Numbered from the stretch's first letter, positions 11,661-23,464 are shown. The stretch: 64,000 nt of DNA from Chrysogorgia sp. JL179-B06 (GCA_035772405.1 JAYKKM010000310.1:1511501-1575500); one strand, 5' to 3'. Made by a program: numbers and translations. The notes: generated from the letters alone by a model not told the origin.

Positions 11661-13480
11661 TTATATGTGTTATGAATGAATTGTAGCGTAGGATATTTGT
11701 TACAAGGTTATTTGAGAACGTAAGATATTTGTTGCAAGATTTTTAAGAACGAGGTAATACATAACAGACAAAGTATGCATGTGACAATTGAAGTCATCGC
11801 GGTAATAAATAGTAGTGATACATGTCAAGAGTTTGTTTGGGTTAAGAAACATTTATATGTGTTATGAATTAATTGTAGCGTAGGATATTTGTCACAAGGT
11901 TATTTGAGAACGTTAGATATTTGTCGCATGTTTTTTTAAGAACGAGATAATACATAACAGATAAATTATGCATGATCATTAAAGCTATCGGTGGCGATGG
12001 TGTAACGTAACATATGTGTTTGAAGTTTTTTAAGAACGAGGTAATACATAACACACAAACTATATAGCTGAATTGTAATACATAACAGACAAAGTATATA
12101 CATGTGACAATTGAAGTCATCGTAATAAATAGTAGTGATACATGTCAAGAGTTTGTTTGGGTTAAGAAACATTTATATGTGTTATGAATGAATTGTAGCG
12201 TAGGATATTTGTTACAAGGTTACGTTAACGTAAGATATTTGTTGCAAGATTTTTAAGAACGAGGTAATACATAACAGACAAAGTATGCATGTGACAATTG
12301 AAGTCATCGTAAGAGTTTGTTTGGGTTAAGAAACATTTATATGTGTTATGAATGAATTGTAGCGTAGGATATTTGATACATGGTTATTTAAGAACGTAAG
12401 ATATTTGTTGCAAGTTTTTTTAAGAACGAGGTAATACATAACAGATAAAGTATGGATGTGACAATTGAAGTCATCGCGGTAATAAATAGTAGTGATACAT
12501 GTCAAGAGTTTGTTTGGGTTAAGAAACATTTATATGTGTTATGAATTGTAGCGTAGGATATTTGTTACATGGTTATTTAAGAACGTAAGATATTTGTTAC
12601 AAGTTTTTTTAAGAACGAGATAATACATAACAGATAAATTATGCATGATCATTAAAGCTATCGGTGGCGATGGTGTAACGTAACATATGTGTTTGAAGTT
12701 TTTTAAGAACGAGGTAATACATAACACACAAACTATATAGCTGAATTGTAATACATAACAGACAAAGTATATACATGTGACAATTGAAGTCATCGTAATA
12801 AATAGTAGTGATACATGTCAAGAGTTTGTTTGGGTTAAGAAACATTTATATGTGTTATGAATGAATTGTAGCGTAGGATATTTGTTACAAGGTTACGTTA
12901 ACGTAAGATATTTGTTGCAAGATTTTTAAGAACGAGGTAATACATAACAGACAAAGTATGCATGTGACAATTGAAGTCATCGTAAGAGTTTGTTTGGGTT
13001 AAGAAACATTTATATGTGTTATGAATGAATTGTAGCGTAGGATATTTGATACATGGTTATTTAAGAACGTAAGATATTTGTTGCAAGTTTTTTTAAGAAC
13101 GAGGTAATACATAACAGATAAAGTATGGATGTGACAATTGAAGTCATCGCGGTAATAAATAGTAGTGATACATGTCAAGAGTTTGTTTGGGTTAAGAAAC
13201 ATTTATATGTGTTATGAATTGTAGCGTAGGATATTTGTTACATGGTTATTTAAGAACGTAAGATATTTGTTACAAGTTTTTTTAAGAACGAGATAATACA
13301 TAACAGATAAATTATGCATGATCATTAAAGCTATCGGTGGCGATGGTGTAACGTAACATATGTGTTTGAAGTTTTTTAAGAACGAGGTAATACATAACAC
13401 ACAAACTATATGGCTGAATTATTTGGGTTTAGAAACACTTGTATGTGGTATGAATGAATTGTAGCGTAGGGACAGATAAA
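11615..13480. repeat. Higher-order tandem repeat, 673-bp period
   Basis: Identical or near-identical blocks recur at a spacing of 673 bp (for example 11,966 and 12,639; 12,326 and 12,999). Within each block a subunit recurs: gatacatgtcaagagtttgt, then gggttaagaaacatttatat, tagcgtaggatatttgt, taagaacgaggtaatacata and gacaattgaagtcatcg. The last copy decays at about 13,400-13,480. The minus-strand ORFs here repeat with the same period and are not genes. Confidence 0.95.
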
Positions 13481-13489
13481 GTATCCACT

Positions 13490-13780
13490 ATTATTGAAGC
13501 GATCGGAGCCATCGGTAGCATCGGTGCCATCGGTAGGAAAGTTGGCAGATGTGTAGGAGCATCAGTTTACAATCAGTCGCGATCGGTAGGCATCTGATGC
13601 AGATGCATGCCGATGGTTAGTACGCTTAGGAAGGGATCAGTTTACAATCGGTTGCGATCGGTAACCATCTCATGCAGATGCATACCGATGGTTAGTACAC
13701 TTAGGATAGGAAGGGAAGGGATCAGTGTACAATCGGTCGCGATCGGTAACCATCTGATGCAGATGCATACCGATGGTTAT
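13490..13780. repeat. Short tandem repeat, ~90-100 bp unit, about three copies
   Basis: Units contain gcgatcggtaaccatctgat, gcagatgcataccgatggtt and agtacacttaggaagggatc. They abut the helicase remnant directly and are partly read through by its frame, so upstream codons of that frame are repeat-derived. Confidence 0.85.
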
Positions 13781-14879
13781 ATTGGACATGTATGGATAAT
13801 ATGGGTACAATTTGACCATGCTGATGTTGGTGAGAAGACTAAACATGAGAATAGACAACTTTATGTTCAAGGTATTGAACGTACATGGACTCCAATAAAA
13901 CCAATTGCTACTCAGTTTGCTGTTGGTAGAAACCAAACTGCACAAGTTGTCAGAAAACAGTTTCCATTGCGACCTGATGCTGCTAAAACAATTCATCGAT
14001 CACAAGGTGATACTGAGCAAAGAATAGTTGTTAACTTTAATACTAGAAGAGCAATACCTCACATTCATTATGTTGGTCTTAGCAGAGTAACAACTATAGA
14101 GGGGTTATATATCACCGACTTGTGTGAACAAAATAGCTGTCAATCCTCGTGTAAAGACTGAAATGCAAAGTCTAAGAGCAGAACGCTATCTTAAACTTAG
14201 TGTGTCTCCTGTTTACAATGCCGATCAGCTTTCATTTAAACTTTGTTTCCTTAACGCAAGGTCTTTGCACAGGCATATTGCTGATGTTCGACATGATTTA
14301 AATTATAAAAGTACTGATATCAATATTTTTTCAGAAACAAGATTTATTAGTTCAGATAATGATAATATGTATGCAATTGATGGGTATACCTTGTTTAGAA
14401 ATGATGGTCATCCTTCTGCAACTTCAAGACCTTATGGAGGTATGGCAGTCTTCAGTAGGGTTGAATTTATGCCTGGCTATCCACACATTCATAATACTAA
14501 TGGCATTGATATAACTGTTATGAAAGTAATGATTCTTCCATATGTAACCATAATAGGTGTATATTGCTCACCTAAAATCCCAGTACAGCAATTGTGCCAT
14601 GCTTTGAATGAAGTATTGAGCTTGTCGTCTTCTCAGTTTAATGTTGTCGTTGGTGATTTTAATATTAACTGGTTAGATGAAAGTAATAGGAGGCCTTTAT
14701 ATAATCTATTTGTTATTGAAAACAATTACAGACCATTAATAAACAGTTATACTACTGACAACCGAACCACTATAGATCATTTTTGTACAAATTTACCAGA
14801 ATCACAAACTAAAGCTCACATTTTAGAAACCTATTTCTCTGACCACAAATCAATATGTACATTAATTAACTGTTTTTAG
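13778..14879 (+). pseudogene. Helentron (Helitron2) protein C-terminus: PIF1-type helicase end plus APE-like endonuclease
   Basis: From about 13,778 the frame shows the end of a PIF1/Helitron superfamily 1 helicase: VRKQFPLRPDAAKTIHRSQGDT and PHIHYVGLSRVTTIEGLYI. It continues, after a one-base frame change near 14,130, into KIAVNPRVKTEM and an endonuclease/exonuclease/phosphatase domain: CFLNARSLHRHI, NIFSETRF, GDFNINW (14,652) and SDHKS (14,838), the usual catalytic N, E, D/N and D-H residues. The frame ends at a natural-looking stop (14,877-14,879). A helicase followed by an APE-like nuclease is the known Helentron architecture; the Rep domain and the rest of the helicase (Walker motifs) are missing, replaced by tandem repeats. 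Truncated, hence non-autonomous. Its family partner may be the N-terminal module at 60,668-61,943. Confidence 0.8.
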
Positions 14880-15185
14880 TCAACTTTATTGCTATAATTA
14901 GTACTGTAGTTTATTATACAGTAGATGCATATATAATGATTAGTATTGTACATAAACATCTAACATTTAACTACTGTACGAAGGAGACAAAACTTGTACA
15001 AATCATTATTCTCTACATGTAAATGCAGTTTGCCAAGTAAAATCAGGTAAGCATTTATAGTTTAATTTCCAAGATGTTCACCCACCCTTTTCCTTCCCCC
15101 CAATACTTTATTCTATTCACTTTAATGGTAATTTTTCTTTATTTTATTGAATTTTTATTTCTGATCTCTTTAACTTTATTATACT
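14880..15185. other. Helentron 3' flank, no feature
   Basis: AT-rich sequence after the Helentron stop codon. I could not identify a terminal hairpin that would mark the 3' end of the element. Confidence 0.3.
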
Positions 15186-16160
15186 GTAATTTTAGGTATC
15201 ATATTATAAGCTATATTATAACCTTATCATGTCAAATTTCTCAAGATACAGTTTACAATAATAAAATAGTAACTTTGTCGTGGTGACAAATTTAAATATC
15301 CCTTAAAATTTACTAACCATGGTGAATGGTAATTTCTGCTTATTTATAAATACATTTACCAAAAACTAATAATGGCGTAATGTTGGAGCAAAGGATGAGA
15401 AGAAGAAATTAGTTCTTAGAAGAACTGTTTAAAGATTTGAGAAATAAATAGGCTTAAAATAAAAGAGCACGATGTATTTCGGCAGACAACTTATCAAGTG
15501 GTACGTCTGCTGATAAACTGAAACTTAGAGCATATATTTATAGGGAACGACTTAGGATTATGTCACCCCGATAGTGAAGTGACACTAAAATAGTCTGCAT
15601 AATATTGGATAAAGGAACTTAATTGAAATGGATTCCATCACCTTTAGTTGGAACAATAAGCGGCATTTCTTAAGAACTCTAAATTTATCGTCTGAATAGG
15701 ATTCAGCACAATGCGCATTAGACAGATGTCTTGCGATGCCTGAGTCACAACTAACAGTTGATTTATTACGACACTACAGTGTTGGTTGTTGGAGATTGGA
15801 TGTAGTTTTGTTCCAAATGAGTGAAGGCACATGCTGTTTAATTCTATCTACCAACCTTTGGGTAGTTCTACCTACATATCGAGCATCAAACTCACATTTA
15901 TATTCATAAATAACACAGCTTGAAGAATGCTCCAACATTACGCCATTATTAGTTTTTGGTAAATGTGTTTATAAATAAGCAGTTTAGATTTCATAACATT
16001 CTGAACTTATTACCATTCACCATGGTTAGTACGTTTGACAAAGCAATATTTAAATTTGTCACCACGACAAAGTTACTATTTTATTATTGTAAACTGTATC
16101 TTGAGAAATTTGACATGATAAGGTTATAATATAACTTAATAATATGATACCTAAAATTAC
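15186..16160. repeat. Inverted repeat enclosing a Penelope-like fragment
   Basis: Arms 15,186-15,390 and 15,928-16,160 are diverged reverse complements with indels (for example gtaattttaggtatcatatt and its complement). The inner ends lie in GIY-YIG coding sequence (tggcgtaatgttggagca). The arrangement suggests two Penelope copies or copy ends in head-to-head orientation, which is common for Penelope-like elements. Confidence 0.8.
15597..15960 (-). pseudogene. Penelope-like element, GIY-YIG endonuclease fragment
   Basis: Minus-strand translation from about 15,955 gives VIYEYKCEFDARYVGRTTQR then LVDRIKQHVPS, matching the GIY-YIG domain at the C-terminus of Penelope-like retroelements (the conserved Tyr pairs, YVGRT, Arg and Lys-Gln-His-Val-Pro). 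After an in-frame stop it continues with GIARHLSNAHCAESYSDDKF, also typical of this domain. The reverse transcriptase that should lie upstream (higher coordinates) is not recognisable. The flanking inverted repeat overlaps its start. Dead fragment. Confidence 0.75.
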
Positions 16161-18300
16161 ACTAATGTTTTTGTAGATTCAAGCACAACAATGTCAAACC
16201 ATTAGCAGTTGGACTTTGCTAAAAGATTGTGCAGCTTATAGTATTTGAGTAACAAATGAAAATATGTCACATGGACAACAAAATTCAAGTCCTACCTACT
16301 TTCCTTGAATTGGCAAAATTGTCAGATCCTCAACGTATCTTTAGTTTGTGTATGGCATTGTTAAAATGAAGTGTTTGCTAAGTACAAAATCACCTCCTGA
16401 ATGTATGGAAATGAATTTATGTGAGTTCTATTGCTGTGACAAGTCCGGTGTTGCTGCAACAACTATATTGCAATATGTCTCATGCTCCAGGAACAAGTCT
16501 CCATATTAAACTGTATGCTATCTGTTCAGCCATGTTGTCAAGATCATGGAAAGCTTGTGTCATAAACGAAACCCACATTGCATAATCTAAAAAATTAGCT
16601 TACTGTATACAGTCTGTTGAAGAACACCAATTGTAAGGTTGATCTCATTATCTTCATGACATTGCTGGTATCCTGTTTCTCACTTATTAAACTGCTGCAA
16701 TACTTTTGCTACATAGTGTAAAAATTTTACATTACTTTTACTTTTACAATAATGACAATATTAACATGGATTGTTGTAACAAAGTCTTTTCACATCAATA
16801 TCAAATTTCTGAGTTGTTATGCATCTTATTTATTGACCTTCTAAGTGATCATGTTGTGTTTTTTAGTACAGCATGCAAGTCACCTGCAGCCATGCAGGTG
16901 ACTTGCATACAAAATATTTTGGTGTACCGACCTGGCAGGAAATAAACTAGCTAATTTTGGTGCTAAATAAGTGTTGTACTATCATAAAATCTCTTGAAAA
17001 TAATCAAACGGTGTACTGGTGTAGGAAATTTGTTAATGACTACTGTACTGGTAAAGAAGACCTATTTTGTACTTCTGTAACTTTGGGTGAACATGTCCTT
17101 GAATTTGGCGATTTCCAAGCAAATGACAGCCAAGGGACTCTAGATTTCAACATGTTCTGGGGAGCATGCCCCTAGACTCCCTAGAGGTTTCTAATTACTT
17201 TTATTCTTGGTTTGTTTGTCCTAGTTTTGTCACCCTGCCATTGCCACCAGGGCTCACAATATTTTGAAAAAAGTTAATGCCCTGAGGGTTAACTATGGGG
17301 CAGGCCACACCAAGAATTTGGTTGTCCATGGCCATTTCCAACTTGCCACCTCAATTTAGGGCCACAAGTTTATCAGTACACTTTACTGTCACGTGTCACC
17401 CTCTCAAAATAAAGTCTTCAATCAATTTATGTTTAACCTTTTCACTTCTGACTTTCCGGGAGCGCTTCCATTGACGAGTATTAAAAATTGTCTGGTGTTA
17501 GACAGAGTAAAATATTAAAGTAGGACAAATATAATCTATTCTGGGGTGAAAAAGTTAAAACCCAAAATAAAAATTTAACTTCAAGCATGTTAAAACTTAC
17601 AACAATGCATGTTGGAACCAAAGCATCACAAGTGTGAGTGACAAATAAACCCAGAACATTGAACAATGATAAGTAATTGACACAAAAACCTGATTTGATA
17701 CCCTGTAAATCGACACAGCTTTATAAAAGACATTGCTGAAATAACAAGCATTTTACAAGTGTGTTAGCTAGCAGCATGCTGCAGTTGCACATGACTTCCC
17801 TCAGCTAAATTTGTAGTTGCCCTTTGAGATGTAAGTTAAGAGACAGCAGAAATTTGGGTTGCCCCGGGACGTTGGGCAGGCGATTCGCCACCAACAACAA
17901 GCCACAGGTTTAAATATATTGGTTGTTCAACCTACTTGTCTTGTCAACACATTTTGGTGCAAGAATATTGCCCAAAAATTATATTGATGTAGTAGAATAC
18001 ATCGATCACACTGGATAGCTCGTATTTAAAAAAATTAGAATTGTTTAAATACTTTTCTCATTTCCCATTGTTAATAATACATATTAGCATAAACCAATAT
18101 GACGCGCATGCGTCGATGCAAGACAACAAAACGAACATTGAAACCAACCAAACTTTTTAACATGAACAGTGTCAACTTGAACACGTATTACAGGTAAAAC
18201 GGTGTCAATAAATTTAAAATAACGATTCTTACATTTAACCAAATGGCAACGATCCCGTGATCACGACAGTTAATAATATATAAACCCACACTGTCACTGT
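16161..18300. other. No gene recognised
   Basis: AT-rich with scattered short ORFs. A perfect hairpin lies at about 16,873-16,909 (gcaagtcacctgcagccatgcaggtgacttgc). Sequence near 16,200-16,700 could be decayed Penelope reverse transcriptase, but I could not find its motifs. Confidence 0.35.
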
Positions 18301-19462
18301 TTAAGAAGATGACATATGCGAGACAATAAAAGTCTTAATGTCATACGTAATGCAAACATTGTCAGTTAGCAAAAGTGCCTGAGTTAAATCTTCATCAGTC
18401 GCATTTGTGAAACCAGGGATTAATTTTTCCAACACATCGCTAAAAACTTTAACATGAAACAAAGGCCTGTCATCACTTTCAATTGCGATTGATGCGAAAC
18501 GACGTTTTTTACATTTCGCCGTTCGCATTGTGTAGCCACATCTGTCACAACTTATCACTTGCCCCATCGCTTGCAATATCTTTCGAGAACAGTTAATACA
18601 TTGCAAATACGTCTCCACTTTCTCTACAGAATGTATACTTTTGACAGTAATTGTACTATTTTGGCTCGTCTGATCAACCTCACCTGACACCACTTCCACC
18701 GACGATAAAGTTGTGTCTGTCTCATCTGCTGTGATAACCGACCGCACCACCGTAGAAATCTTCTTATGTCCTTGCCATCGACGCACCTCAACAGGCAATA
18801 TCGAATACACTTTACCAGCGCAAACAGAAGAGATATGCTCTTGCCACAAATCCTGTTTCATCCGCAAACAATGCATGGGCAACTTTTAACTGCCGGGATG
18901 ACACTACTGTGCTGCTATCGATAGATTTTCCCACGAACCCCAATGTACTCGCCTTCCATCGCCGTTGTCATTATCTCTTTTACTGAAACCATTCGAAAAT
19001 CTGGTGCAAGTGCCTTTTCGTATTGGAAAAATACTCTGTTTGCAAAGGCATAGATATCTTGCTCATATCATTTACGATCAACTTTGATCCGTCGGAGCTG
19101 TACGTAAATTTCTGTATCTTTATCGGGGTGTGCGATCGCTCACTATGTGCTAACATCGGTCGCTTTGCTTCTGAGTAATTTAGCGCTTCTTGCGCTCGTT
19201 TCGTTGATGTTTGTAACACCATTGTCGAATAGTTCATGGTATTCCGTTTGTTTCTCTTTGACGGGGACAATTGATGTACATAGCCGATGATTTCCTCACG
19301 TCCCTTCGTTTCGTTTGAACGTTCCTTCGAAGTAGGAAATTCGGAAACGCGATGATTTGTCTCACAACTCGAAGACAAAGTGGAAGCAGATGGAATACTG
19401 TCACCTTTTCTCTTTGAAGTAACCTTCGAACTTTTCGTTGTTTTTTTTTCTCTCGAAGCCAT
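18301..19462 (-). pseudogene. RPA1-like single-stranded-DNA-binding protein (OB folds, zinc ribbon), frameshifted
   Basis: Reading the minus strand from an ATG at 19,462: a basic, Ser-rich N-terminus; then a first OB-like region (IIGYVHQLSPSKRNKRNTMN, later SHTPIKIQKFTY); a second around 18,960-18,850 (VSVKEIM, GEYIGVRGKIYR, QLKVAHALFADETGFVARAY) in shifted frames; and a third with a C-x2-C...C-x2-C zinc ribbon (CINCSRKI, ISCDRCGY), ending at a stop at 18,301. The order resembles the DNA-binding and C-terminal domains of RPA70. At least three frame changes (near 18,990, 18,905 and 18,850) make it a pseudogene. RPA-like ORFs occur in some plant and animal Helitrons, so it may be element-derived; a decayed host RPA paralogue is the alternative. 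Confidence 0.6.
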
Positions 19463-19895
19463 TGTCAAACCGCAAAGCATTCAAAAACAATAAAAAATCA
19501 GTGGCATATTTGCATTGAACGCGATCTCGTTCCCAGAGCCTGCGTTCCCTTTGAACGCGGCATCAGCGCTCACAACATAAATAATGCATTGAAAAGATTG
19601 GGATATCTGTTTGTTATATCATTTTGACAGCGCGTTAACACAAAAACGGACGAAAATTACGTCAATTGATGTGTACATAGTCTTATTGGCTACATGAATA
19701 CGTCATTGTTTTTCCCATTAAATACTTCACATTAGCGACTACGCAGTAGATACATGTACGCCCAAGCGTACCTATTTTTATATTTCCAACATAACTGCTG
19801 ACACAAAGAATGCAACGACTCCCAAATACAGTGTAACAGCAAATTATATGTGCTAGTTGTAACGAACACAATGTAAAAACAACGTATGAACATAC

Positions 19896-20027
19896 CTTAA
19901 CATCGTTATTTTCCTTAGTTCGCTGCTCCTCTTCAGACGAAACATTTGCTTGGCCACTTGTAAGGCGAAATCCTTCGAGTGGTCGCACAACACGCTGCCG
20001 CGAAGTCGCTGCATTATTTTGTGACTC
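19896..20027 (-). CDS. Isolated candidate internal exon, 44 codons
   Basis: On the minus strand an acceptor (ttgttacag) precedes 20,027 and a consensus donor (GTTAAG|GTATGT) follows 19,896. The 132-bp interval is a multiple of three and open in phase 0: ESQNNAATSRQRVVRPLEGF... through EEEQRTKENNDVK, a hydrophilic segment. No partner exon was found; the RPA-like pseudogene lies downstream on the same strand and might belong to the same transcript. No homology recognised. Confidence 0.3.
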
Positions 20028-20314
20028 CTGTAACAACAAAGAAGTTTAGGAATCGGCTATTTACCATAAAGCCGTTACAAGGAAAAATGTAAAACAAACG
20101 ATCTGCTAGTCAATATTTATCATGCTTTTTTTCTTCTTTTTTTTTGATTTTATTAAATTTGCCAACGAAAAATGTACATTACAAATACAAAAAAACTACA
20201 AAACTAGCCTAGAAAGAAAACTGGCAGGGACACCACAACAGCAATCGCCAATTACCGTGGGCACTATGTTTAAAAAAGTACAAAAAAATAATAATAAAGT
20301 TTAAAAAAAGAATG

Positions 20315-21440
20315 TTACATGCAGCAAGAAATTGGATTATTCAGCAAACGTCCTCGATTACACTTGATGCAAACCGTTTTGAAAGAGCGTGGATCGTCCC
20401 ATTGATAATTTGACAATGATGCTTTGTAATAATTGAGCATAATTGTTTTAAAAGACATCAGATTGTTCGTACTCAAACAAAGTTCATCTGCCAAAGCGTT
20501 CCACACTCTACATGTTCGTACAAAATAAGAACGCTGATATGTAGTTGTCTTGCATTTTGGCACTTCAAACTTTATCACATTGCTCGCAGATGATCTGGTC
20601 GACCTGGTGTTTCTGGCCATAGGTATAACGGTATGATCTATAATGACTAGTCCATGAATAATCTTGAAGAAAAATATCATATCCTGCAGTTCATGCCAGT
20701 AGGTAATAGGGATAAGATTCAATTTTTTCAATCGAAGATTGTAATCTACATTAGAACTATATGGTATGCTAAGAATATATCTCGTTGCACGCCTTTGTAT
20801 GCGCTCTAATTTTCCAATCAATTGGACGAACTGCGGAGCCCACACCTGGGTGGCATAACCTAAATGAGGTCGAATCAACCCTAGATAGAGCGTACGCCTG
20901 ATCGAGACACCTTTGATATAAATGGTGTTTCGCTTAATATATCCTAAAAGTTTATTGGCTTTGCCAGCTTGTTCTGAGACTTGTTTATTCCAAGTTAATC
21001 TGTTTGTAGTCCATACACCAAGATCTCGTTCATCTTCAATCTTTTCGAGATCAGTATTAGCAAGTCTATGTGGTTGAAACCGCCTTGATTTTTCTGGTAA
21101 CACTCATTGCTTTGCACTTCATTGCATTAAAAACAAGGCCTGAGGCAACGGACCAGGTTTGCAAGTTATCAAGATCAGACTGTAGTGAACTAGCATCCTC
21201 CGGATTTCTAATTTGTCTGCCCATCTTTATGTCATCAGCATACATTGTAGCACGACAATTAGAAATTACTTTTGGCAAATCATTAACGTACAACAAGAAG
21301 AAAACAGGACCCAATATGGATCCTTGGGGCACCCTGGAAGTAACAGGAAGCTCATCCGAAGTAGCACCCATAACTGTGACACGTTGACGACGTTCAGATA
21401 GGTATGACCAAAATCAGCAAATTGCCGCTGAAACCCGCCT
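20315..21440 (-). pseudogene. LINE A, 3' half: reverse transcriptase C-terminal part
   Basis: The minus strand reads SYLSERRQRVTV, VPQGSILGPVFFLLYVNDLP, the YADD catalytic box (21,231-21,242), then after a frame change near 21,085 the C-terminal region (DERDLGVWTTNRLTW, SIRRTLYLGLIRPHLGYATQ, RIQRRATRYIL) to a stop at 20,315. This is a CR1/L2/Jockey-type RT and thumb. The upstream half of the same ORF lies at 23,489-24,111; the two are separated by the element at 21,449-23,464. The 3' flank (20,100-20,314) is A/T-homopolymer-rich, probably 3' UTR and tail. Confidence 0.85.
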
Positions 21441-21448
21441 TGTATAAT

Positions 21449-23464
21449 CCCTTCGCCCGGCGCGAAGCGCCGGCCGAAGGCCGAAGGCCTGAGGGCGAGG
21501 GTGCTAATATCGACCGGCGTTTAGTCCCTTATCACGTGAGATCCAAGCCGTTCCTAGATCTAGGATCAGTTTATATAATTATATATATTGAAGATCAACG
21601 GCCCATGCGCGGCATCGGAAAATTTGGCCCTGGTAACTAGATAATATGGTAAATATCTGCATTTGAATTATAAATATTTAAATTGCCTGAAAGAAAAGTA
21701 GGTGTTTTGTCGGGTTATACGCTGAATGAAGATTTGAGTTCAAAAAGATCGTGAAAAGGCTGTGAAAATGCAATATAGCGTCGTCGGAAGATGTCAAGTT
21801 CGTAAATCAAGTTTTATACGTGGCATCAAAACCAAAGGTAAACCCGTTTTCGGTTTTTAAAATCTGTTAATTAGTTACAAAGATAGTTTTGCAAACATGT
21901 CCGAGTATGTTATTCAGACTTTTATTTGATGTATAGCATGATTTTCTAGAGTTAGTAGTTCAAAAGATATCGTCGTTTGAATATCTAAAATATTTACTCG
22001 GAGTTTGTCAAATCCAATCCAAGCGTCGTCGCTTTTTTCAAACTGTTAGCTATCAGTTACAAAAATTTTTTGTAGGTATGTCAGAGGCTGTTAATCAAGC
22101 TTTCATTAGATATGTAGAATGAGTTCTTAGAGTTAGTACTTCAAAAGATATTGTGGTCAGAACATTTCACTTTTGGTATGTCGTCATGGCAACCGAAATT
22201 TAAAATTATTATAACATCAACCCAAGTCAGTTTTAGGGTTAGGATTTGGATTAGGGTTAGGATTAAGGTTAGGATTTGGATTAGCGATTATTTGAATTTC
22301 GGTTTGTTGATATATCGAGAAAGCGCCAATCAGACATCACGAAATCACTCTTTGAAGGGCTTTCGCTCGAAATTGAATAGTCCTTACATAAGATATACCA
22401 ATAAATTGTGTGCTTTATTATAATATTGCAGAATAACAAATGTTAATACACATTTTGAATGGCAGATTTTATACTTTTATTTAAATTATCCATCACCATT
22501 GTTTCACTCGGTCACAATTGCAACCTCATCCACAATGGAATAATTGCAATACTTGATAATCAGCCTATATAGTGAGTACCAGTACTGGTGGTAAGGATGT
22601 AAAAAGTACAGATTATAGCTGTATTTATACTGCAAGTCTATAGGACTAACCAGGACCAACCTGGCTGGATGCCACCTTGGGCCTGGCTTACATTTTACTC
22701 ACTTTAATAGTCTAAACATGCACCACACTGGTTATAACAATCAGCATTTATACGCTCATCTGATATTATAGCATATGCCCTTCTGGCCAATGGCTTAGTG
22801 TGTCTGTTTAAATTCACCTTTGTCCTGGATAGTAGGCCTGGACAGTGCCAGTCCTAGGCTTTCAATGTATATTTTTACACAGCTTTTGAAGGATAAATAC
22901 TGTATAATGTATAATTGGGTAGGTTAACACTCGCTGTGTCAGGGGAACATGTTAGGATTAAACAAGTGGTATCACCCCACTGACAAGAAGCAGCTGAAAG
23001 GAATTTCATCCTGAATTAATATATATATATATTGGTGAAATAATTAGATTAAGCAATATCGTTCTTTGTTGTATATTATGGGCTTTTGTCATTTCAATTT
23101 TTGAAATTGTGTTACCGGTACTTGAATATACTTGTGAATACAATTGTACTTTGAGTAAAATTATGAGTATGTCACTGTTACTGTAAACATGCACGTTGAA
23201 ATTTATTATTAAAACCATACTTGGCATAATTAACTTTAATTATGTAATATATAATTAATAAAATTATTATTTAAATTAATAATTATTAAAATTAATTATT
23301 AATTTCAATAATCAATAGTTGCCTGCGAGACAATTGTGTTGGCAGACTTTCCCACTTGGGTTCTGTTCAGTACACTACCCACAAATTGCACCCAAAACAT
23401 AAGCAGTTTGAAAATCTGTTCAGTTTGGCAATATTAAAACCTCAAACAGTAAGCGGGCGAGGGG
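21449..23464 (-). mobile_element. Helitron2/HINE-like non-autonomous element 1, ~2.0 kb
   Basis: It interrupts LINE A exactly between the codons for NRLIHKLE and GFSGNLL. Reading the minus strand the element starts near ACCCCTCGCCCGCTTACTG (23,463 downward) and ends near CCGGGCGAAGGGATTATA (21,449). The two ends form a ~12-bp inverted repeat (CCCYTCGCCCG), and the far end carries GC-rich palindromic sequence (cggcgcgaagcgccg, gccgaaggccgaaggcc). Inside are a ~150-bp direct duplication (about 21,840-21,995 and 22,005-22,165), ttagggttaggatt repeats at 22,236-22,285, and a motif tgaagggctttcgctcgaaa. No coding capacity. Subterminal inverted repeats plus a terminal palindrome are the pattern of Helentron-derived short elements. 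Element 2 at 38,787 shares the first ~48 bp. Confidence 0.6.

Noticed and set aside
11869..13400. Repeated minus-strand ORFs rich in Leu, Ile, Cys and Tyr
   Set aside because: Copies lie exactly 673 bp apart, so they are by-products of the tandem repeat.
15480..15530. Hammerhead ribozyme at the Penelope fragment (ctgataaactgaaac)
   Set aside because: The core lacks the conserved spacing, no cleavage site can be paired, and the motif is on the strand opposite to the Penelope coding strand.
16200..16700. Penelope reverse transcriptase upstream of the GIY-YIG fragment
   Set aside because: I translated the minus strand by eye and found no RT motif series, only many stops.
21438..21520. Rho-independent terminator or CpG promoter at the GC-rich palindrome
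   Set aside because: Eukaryotic context, and the palindrome coincides with the end of a mobile element.
22236..22285. Telomere (TTAGGG-like array)
   Set aside because: Only a few imperfect ttagggttaggatt units, also present at 6468, 40,018, 52,970 and 59,253; interspersed remnants inside elements.
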